From Microbacterium sp. ABRD28 (GTDB taxonomy: Bacteria > Actinomycetota > Actinomycetes > Actinomycetales > Microbacteriaceae): DNA of 64,000 nt. Of the stretch, positions 58,692 through 64,000 are shown piece by piece. Numbering within the stretch: the first letter of the stretch is position 1; each line of letters begins with the position of its first letter. The DNA lies in NCBI RefSeq assembly GCF_003850245.1, contig NZ_CP031015.1, forward strand, positions 2,728,001 to 2,792,000, written 5' to 3'. Both the position numbers and the translations under genes were made by a program. The notes beneath the pieces were generated by a model that searched no databases, had not been told where the DNA came from, and was given only the letters and a program-made list of their open reading frames with translations.

Positions 58692-61436
58692 ATGCCTGAG
58701 ACGAAACGGACGGGTAGCGGTGTGCTCGGCGGCCTCCTCGGGGTCGTCGGACTGAGCGCCGTCGCCGGTGTGCTCGTGACCGCCGCCGTCACCCCCGCGA
58801 TCGCGGTCTCGGGGGCCGCGGCCTCGAGCGCCATCTCGATGTTCGACAACATGCCGAGCTACCTCGAGATCGACGAGCTGATGCTGCCGACGACCCTCAT
58901 GTACGTGAACCCCGACAACGGGCAAGAGGTCGAGTGGACGAAGTTCTACGACCAGAACCGGTCGCCGGTGACCTTCGATCAGGTGGCGCCGGTCGTCTAC
59001 GACGCCGTGCTGTCGTCGGAGGACCCGCGCTACTACCAGCACGGTGGTGTCGACCTCATCGGCACGACCCGCGCGCTGCTGAGCAACGCGCAGGGCGGTC
59101 AGACCCAGGGTGGGTCGTCGATCAGCCAGCAGTACGTCAAGAACGTGCTCATCCAGCGCTGCGAGCGGGATGCGGAAGCCGAGGTCGACGCTGACGGCAA
59201 CGTCCTGAAGACCCGCGACGAGGTCCTCCGCAACTGCTGGGAAGAGGCGACGAACGCCACCGGCGCCGAGGGCTACGAGCGCAAGCTCCAGGAGATGCGG
59301 TACGCGATCGCCCTCGAACAGCGGTATTCGAAGAACGACATCCTGCTCGGATACCTCAACATCGCCAACTTCGGCGGCACGAACTACGGCATCGATGCGT
59401 CGTCCAAGTACTACTTCAACGTTCCCGCGTCGCAGCTGAGCGTCTCTCAGGCCGCAACCCTCGCCGGCATCGTCCAGAACCCGAACACCTACCGGATCGA
59501 CCGACCGAACGGTTCGATCGTCAACTCCGAAGGTGTGGGGTACAACAAGGCGCCCGATGGCTCGATCGAGGACGTCGAGCCCGGCACGATCCAGGCGCTC
59601 TACACCCTCCGTGATGAGGGCGTCATCAACGACGAGCAGCTGCTCGCCGCGGCGGACGGCTACAGCGCCACCAAGGGCCGGCAGCTGTACGTGCTCAGTC
59701 GCATGCTGGATGACGGCAAGATCAACCGCGACCAGTACATCCAGGCGGCGGTGGAGCCGATCACCCCGACGATCACGCAGCCGGTGACGGGGTGCCAGTC
59801 CACCGGTGCCGCTGCCTACTTCTGCCAGTACGTCGTGTCCACGATCCAGAATGATCCCGCTTTCGGGGAGACACGCGAGGCTCGGGACCGGGCGCTCCGC
59901 CAGGACGGCCTGAAGATCTACACCACGATCGACCCCCGTGTGCAGGGCGCCGCCGAGCAGGCCATGGCCGACTACGCGCCGACGTCGATCGAGGGCATGG
60001 AGTTCGGGGCGACCGCCACGAGCATCGAGGCCAAGACCGGCCGCGTCCTCGCGATCGCGCAGAACACCCGCTACGTGCCGGGTGCAACCGAGGATCCCAA
60101 CGAATCGTCCATCGTGTTCGCCGGCGACTCCACCTACGGCGGCTCGGGCGGCTTCGGCGCCGGTTCGACCTTCAAGCTGTTCACCCTCATCGACTGGCTC
60201 GAGCAGGGCAAGTCCCTCCGCGAGGTCGTCAACGGCACCGATCGCAACATCCCCCGGATGACCTCCTGCGCGGGCGACTGGGTCAACCCCGGCAGCGACC
60301 GGATCCGCAACTTCGGTAACCAGCGCGGCTACAACGGCACCCCCCTGCAGTTCACCGCGCAGTCGCTCAACACCGGCTTCATCGGCATGGCTGCGGAGCT
60401 CGACCTCTGCGACATCACCAACGTGGTGGCCAAGATGGGTGTGACCAGCGGGAACGGCGAGCCGATCAACGTCACCGTGCCCTCGCAGATCATCGGCGTC
60501 AACGACGTCTCACCGATCGCGATGGCGGGCGCCTACGCCACCGTCGCCAATGGCGGCACCCTCTGCCAGCCGAAGGTCATCGACCGCGTGGTGGACAACA
60601 ACGGCGTCGACCGCCCGGAGCTCGTCCCGGTGCGCAACTGCTCGCCCGTCCTCACCCCCGAGGTGGCGTCGACGGCCGCGTTCGCTCTCCAGGGCGTGAT
60701 GGCTCGCGGTGGAACCGGTGCCCAGGCGAACCCGTTCGACGGCACCCCGATGCTCGGAAAGACCGGCACCAACGAACAGCGTCACTCGTGGATGATCGAG
60801 TCGTCGACGAACGTCACGACCGCCGTGATGGCCGGCAACGTCCGCGGCACCGTCGACATCGCGCGCGCCTATGCCTATGACCGACGTGTCATGGACATCC
60901 GGTACCCGATCGCCCAGCGCATCCAGGCGACCGCCAATGCCGCGTACGGCGGAGACGACTTCCCGCCGCCCGCCGAGAACCTGATCCGTCAGGTGGTCCG
61001 TGACGTTCCGAACGTGGTCGGACAGACGATCGACCAGGCCCGGGCGACCCTGGAAGGCGCCGGCTGGGAGGTCAGCGTGGGCGAGGCGGTGAACTCCGAC
61101 CAGCCGACGAACATCATCGTGCAGCAGAACCCCTCGGGTCAGGCACCGGCCGGCAGCGTCGTGACGATCAACCCCAGTAACGGTCAGGCCGCCACCGTCC
61201 CCGACGTCAGCGGGCAGAATCCCGCCGTCGCCGCGGGAGCCCTCAACGCGGCCGGGTTCTCCGCCCAACTGGGGTCGTGTACTCCCGATCCCGGATCCGG
61301 TGGCGGTCGTGTCACCGGAACCGACCCTGCGGCAGGAACCGCGACCACCCGCGGCGCCACGGTGACGATCAACTTCGCCGCCGCAGCGTGCCCCGGCCAG
61401 GGCGCGCCCGGCAACGACGAAGACGACGACGAGTAG
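58692..61436 (+). CDS. ponA: Class A penicillin-binding protein with two PASTA domains (PonA2-like)
   Basis: 914 residues. A short cytoplasmic start and one membrane helix precede the glycosyltransferase domain, with Glu in VLSSEDPRYYQHGGVD and QGGSSISQQYVKNVLI. The transpeptidase domain has the SxxK motif GAGSTFKLFTLIDW, an SxN-type motif and KTGT in PMLGKTGTNEQRH. Two PASTA repeats follow (DVPNVVGQTIDQARATLEGA and TVPDVSGQNPAVAAGALNAA), then a short acidic tail NDEDDDE. It polymerises and cross-links peptidoglycan. Its stop overlaps the next GTG by 1 nt. Confidence 0.95.
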   Translation: MPETKRTGSGVLGGLLGVVGLSAVAGVLVTAAVTPAIAVSGAAASSAISMFDNMPSYLEIDELMLPTTLMYVNPDNGQEVEWTKFYDQNRSPVTFDQVAPVVYDAVLSSEDPRYYQHGGVDLIGTTRALLSNAQGGQTQGGSSISQQYVKNVLIQRCERDAEAEVDADGNVLKTRDEVLRNCWEEATNATGAEGYERKLQEMRYAIALEQRYSKNDILLGYLNIANFGGTNYGIDASSKYYFNVPASQLSVSQAATLAGIVQNPNTYRIDRPNGSIVNSEGVGYNKAPDGSIEDVEPGTIQALYTLRDEGVINDEQLLAAADGYSATKGRQLYVLSRMLDDGKINRDQYIQAAVEPITPTITQPVTGCQSTGAAAYFCQYVVSTIQNDPAFGETREARDRALRQDGLKIYTTIDPRVQGAAEQAMADYAPTSIEGMEFGATATSIEAKTGRVLAIAQNTRYVPGATEDPNESSIVFAGDSTYGGSGGFGAGSTFKLFTLIDWLEQGKSLREVVNGTDRNIPRMTSCAGDWVNPGSDRIRNFGNQRGYNGTPLQFTAQSLNTGFIGMAAELDLCDITNVVAKMGVTSGNGEPINVTVPSQIIGVNDVSPIAMAGAYATVANGGTLCQPKVIDRVVDNNGVDRPELVPVRNCSPVLTPEVASTAAFALQGVMARGGTGAQANPFDGTPMLGKTGTNEQRHSWMIESSTNVTTAVMAGNVRGTVDIARAYAYDRRVMDIRYPIAQRIQATANAAYGGDDFPPPAENLIRQVVRDVPNVVGQTIDQARATLEGAGWEVSVGEAVNSDQPTNIIVQQNPSGQAPAGSVVTINPSNGQAATVPDVSGQNPAVAAGALNAAGFSAQLGSCTPDPGSGGGRVTGTDPAAGTATTRGATVTINFAAAACPGQGAPGNDEDDDE

Positions 61437-62368
61437 TGCCGCACCCTCTGACGAGGGCCGCCCTCACCACGCTCGGCGTGGTGGGGGCGGCCGGCACCGC
61501 CGCGGCCGTCTGGGGTGTCGGTGTCGAGCGTTACCTCTTCACGGTGCGTGAGCACCAGCTGCAGCTCCTTCCCGCGGGCGCCCGGCCGTTGCGCATCCTC
61601 CACGTCTCCGACGCGCACATGGCGCCGTGGCAGCGGCGGAAGCAGCGCTGGATCGCCGGCCTCGCGGCGCTCGAACCCGACCTGATCATCAACACCGGCG
61701 ACAACCTCGGCCACCCCCTGGGGCTCGACGGCATCCGCGCCGCATTCGGGCCGTTCCGCGGCATCCCCGGGGTGTATGTCCACGGCTCAAACGATCACGT
61801 GGCACCCAGTCCGCGCAATCCGTTCAAGTACTTCCTGGGCCCGTCGAAGATCAAGACCGAGCCCGAGCTGCTCGACACCGACCTGCTCGATCGATATCTC
61901 ACCGATGAGCTCGGCTGGCACGATCTGAACAACAACGTCGCCGCTCTCGACGCCGCCGGAGCCCGTATCCACGCGTTCGGTGTCAACGACGCCCACCGCG
62001 GGTGGGATCGCCTGGGGTCGCTTCCCGAACCGATCCAGCGGATGCGAGAGGGCGAGGATGCAGCGCTCACGATCGGTGTGACCCACGCGCCCTACCGCCG
62101 CGTTCTGGACGCCTTCGTCGATCTCGGGGCGGACGCGGTTCTCGCCGGGCACACGCACGGCGGACAGGTGCGCCTTCCCGGCGTCGGCGCACTCGTGGCG
62201 AACTGCGACATCCCGCTCGATCAGGCGCGGGGGCTCAGCACCTGGTCGCACGCCGGCCGCACCGTACCGCTGAATGTCAGCGCGGGTCTCGGCCACTCCA
62301 TCTATGCCCCGGTACGCTTCGCGTGCCGCCCGGAGGCGACGCTCATCACGGTCCTCCCCTGCCGCTGA
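61436..62368 (+). CDS. Membrane-anchored metallophosphoesterase
   Basis: 310 residues, GTG overlapping the ponA stop by 1 nt. An N-terminal hydrophobic helix is followed by the calcineurin-like fold: LRILHVSDAHMAPWQRRKQR, DLIINTGDNLG, VYVHGSNDHVAPSPRNPFKY (Ser in place of the usual Asn of GNHD), VTHAPYRRVLDAF and LAGHTHGGQVRLPG. It hydrolyses a phosphoester, substrate unknown. The ponA2-phosphoesterase pair is conserved in mycobacteria. Confidence 0.92.
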   Translation: MPHPLTRAALTTLGVVGAAGTAAAVWGVGVERYLFTVREHQLQLLPAGARPLRILHVSDAHMAPWQRRKQRWIAGLAALEPDLIINTGDNLGHPLGLDGIRAAFGPFRGIPGVYVHGSNDHVAPSPRNPFKYFLGPSKIKTEPELLDTDLLDRYLTDELGWHDLNNNVAALDAAGARIHAFGVNDAHRGWDRLGSLPEPIQRMREGEDAALTIGVTHAPYRRVLDAFVDLGADAVLAGHTHGGQVRLPGVGALVANCDIPLDQARGLSTWSHAGRTVPLNVSAGLGHSIYAPVRFACRPEATLITVLPCR

Positions 62369-62499
62369 GTCCTCGACGTCCTCTCCTGCACAACGGCGGG
62401 GTGCGCGGACTTCTCCACCGAAGCGTCTCCTGACGACCTGCGCGATGGGCCCGGCGGCGACGATCGATCCGTCCGATCGTCTAGCCGGGAGTCCGCACG

Positions 62500-64000
62500 A
62501 TGCCCTTCACCACCCTTCGCCCCGCCGCGTTCCCCTCCTCGATCCGAGGACTCCTTCGACTCCTGGCCGCGAGCGTCGCGCTGAGCGTCGTCGTGATCGC
62601 GGGATCGGTCTTCGCCGCTGCTTCGGCCTCGGCCGCCGAGCGCGGGACGGGTTTCGGCACCTGGGCGCCGATATCGGCGCACGGATGGCACGGCTCCATG
62701 CTCGTGAACGGCGTCCACACGTACTGCATCGTCCCAGGCCTGCCGTTGCCGACCGGCCCGAGCATCGACCACGGCATCAGCGGCGGCGCAGCGGGGCTCT
62801 CCGGCGAGCAGCTGACCCGCATCAATCACCTCGTGTCCACTCACGGACAGACGGATGACCCGGTGCAGGCGGCCGCGGTCGGCTGGGCCGTCAAGGCGAT
62901 CGCGAACTGGAATGACACGCTCCGCCAGTTCGGCTATGAGGGCGACTCGCTCGCCGGCGTCATCGACCGGGTCTTCTCCCGTCTTGCGCCCGAGCACAAC
63001 GCGGCGGTCCAGCAGCGTGCGGTGGCGTTCTACGACGAGGCGATGCGGCGTGGAACCAACGCCCCCACGGGGACGCTGGTCTTCACCGTCGACCCGGTCG
63101 ATCATCGCCGCGGCACGGTCAGAGTCGAGACGAGCGCTGCCGACGCGGTCGGAACGGTGACGCTCGTCGACGCGGTGTTCAGCGAGTCCGGTGCGCCGAC
63201 CCTCGAGGGGGTGACGCCGGGAACCGAGTATGCGATCACGACAGCACCACCGGCGCCCGGCCGCGCGTACACGGTGAGCGGGACCGGCCGCTTCGCGGGC
63301 GGAGTCGCCCCGGCGGTCCGCCACGTCACCACCGCGGGCGGCCAGGACACCGCAGGCCCTGGGGGCCCCGCGACCTTCGAGGTGTCCGGCGCCGACACCG
63401 CGCCGCGCGTCCCCCTCTTCTCCCCCGCGATCACGACGCAGGTCGCTGCGCGCTACGTCCCCGGTGGGGCGTTCGTCGATGACGTGAACATCACTCTCTC
63501 CGACGGCGACTGGCCTCGGTCGACTGACGGATCACCCCTGCCGATCACCGCCGGCGCTGAGGTCTACCGCACGTCGTGGGAACCCACCGAACCGCAGGCA
63601 TCGGTCCCCGCCGACGCCGAACCGGTGGGCTCGCTGGCGCTCGTGACCGGTGACCAGGGCGGAGACGTCCCCTATCGCGTCACCTCCGACTGGGAGCTGC
63701 CCGGCCCCGGCTTCTACACCGCAGTGTGGACGATCACCCGCGACACCCAGCACCCCGACGTCGCCGCGCATCTGCCGGCGGAGTTCTCGTGGACGGAGTC
63801 GTTCGGCGTGCGAAGCCAGATCAGCGTCGTCCCCGACGTCTCGTCGAAGGCGGAGGAGCACGTCGCCGTCGGCGATCCGGTGTCGGACACGATCATCGTC
63901 GGCGGCGTGATCCCCACCGGTGGTCTGTCCGTGTCCTCCGCCGTCTACCGCTCCGCCGACGGCGTGCCGGCCGCCGACGCCTGCACCCCGGAGGCCCTCG
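62500..64000 (+). CDS. Secreted multi-domain surface protein, 3' end outside window; possible thioester domain
   Basis: The frame is open from the ATG at 62500 (GGGAG about 9 nt upstream) to the window end, giving at least 500 residues. A signal peptide with about 25 hydrophobic residues ends near ASASAAERG. The first domain has HTYCIVPG (C76) and DPVQAAAVGWAVKAI (Q123), the Cys and Gln pair of bacterial thioester adhesin domains. Beta-sandwich repeats with segments such as GTLVFTVDPVDHRRGTVRVE and VPGGAFVDDVNITLSDGDWP follow. It is probably wall-anchored; the sorting signal would be downstream. Confidence 0.75.
   Translation, partial: MPFTTLRPAAFPSSIRGLLRLLAASVALSVVVIAGSVFAAASASAAERGTGFGTWAPISAHGWHGSMLVNGVHTYCIVPGLPLPTGPSIDHGISGGAAGLSGEQLTRINHLVSTHGQTDDPVQAAAVGWAVKAIANWNDTLRQFGYEGDSLAGVIDRVFSRLAPEHNAAVQQRAVAFYDEAMRRGTNAPTGTLVFTVDPVDHRRGTVRVETSAADAVGTVTLVDAVFSESGAPTLEGVTPGTEYAITTAPPAPGRAYTVSGTGRFAGGVAPAVRHVTTAGGQDTAGPGGPATFEVSGADTAPRVPLFSPAITTQVAARYVPGGAFVDDVNITLSDGDWPRSTDGSPLPITAGAEVYRTSWEPTEPQASVPADAEPVGSLALVTGDQGGDVPYRVTSDWELPGPGFYTAVWTITRDTQHPDVAAHLPAEFSWTESFGVRSQISVVPDVSSKAEEHVAVGDPVSDTIIVGGVIPTGGLSVSSAVYRSADGVPAADACTPEAL

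Overview
The window is GC-rich, densely packed DNA from an actinobacterium, most likely a Microbacteriaceae member and probably Microbacterium. The reasons are the codon and base composition, the many 4-nt ATGA/GTGA gene overlaps, the abundant leaderless-type promoters, and gene neighbourhoods that match known actinobacterial ones: carD-ispDF-cysS-rlmB, gpm-senX3-regX3, ppk-mutT1, the nitrobindin/glnR/pst region, sigK-rskA-mpt70/83, holB-tmk-topA-tad, and acs-ridA-ponA-metallophosphoesterase. The genus is an inference.

Layout. 1-3132: a small catabolic cluster (M24-fold protein, 3-hydroxyisobutyrate-dehydrogenase-like enzyme, amidohydrolase). 3196-9481: rlmB, cysS, an exporter/acetyltransferase pair, ispDF, carD and a lipoprotein. 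9524-13117: senX3/regX3-type two-component pair, phoU and gpmA. 13174-20230: methyltransferase, ygfZ/nitrobindin operon, glnR, ppk1 and mutT1. 20247-26069: a carrier-protein enzyme system made of a phosphopantetheinyl transferase, an M1 peptidase and a 1325-residue adenylation/carrier/membrane protein of the Pls type. 26125-30304: pstSCAB behind a PHO box. 30392-34438: pabC, a candidate structured RNA, and sigK-rskA divergent from an MPB70/MPB83-like lipoprotein. 34580-43775: tRNA-Lys, a Ser/Thr kinase, pncA, tRNA-Thr, a peptidase-like lipoprotein, holB, tmk and topA. 43858-55276: a Tad pilus locus. 55790-64000: acs, ridA, a PASTA penicillin-binding protein, a phosphoesterase and a truncated secreted protein.

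The most notable feature is an 8.5-kb integrated element (about 44623-53169) that splits the small DUF4244-type pilin gene of the Tad locus. The two chromosomal halves share a GGC core, and the element ends carry matching arms placed symmetrically about that core, so attB, attP and an intact 72-residue pilin can be rebuilt on paper. The element carries a large serine integrase next to one end and a nine-gene leftward operon with a primase-polymerase/helicase-like replication protein and a terminase-small-subunit-like HTH protein. It also has several small unknown genes, a 0.7-kb non-coding control region and a possible GvpU-like cargo gene. No capsid, portal, tail or large terminase gene is present, which suits a phage satellite or a small integrative plasmid rather than a complete prophage.

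Phosphate is a recurrent theme: pstSCAB, phoU, senX3/regX3, ppk1 and GlnR lie within 21 kb, with PHO-box-like 11-nt repeats before pstS and between senX3 and phoU. A second theme is leaderless expression: about nineteen start codons here sit 6 or 7 nt after a TANNNT-type -10 box.
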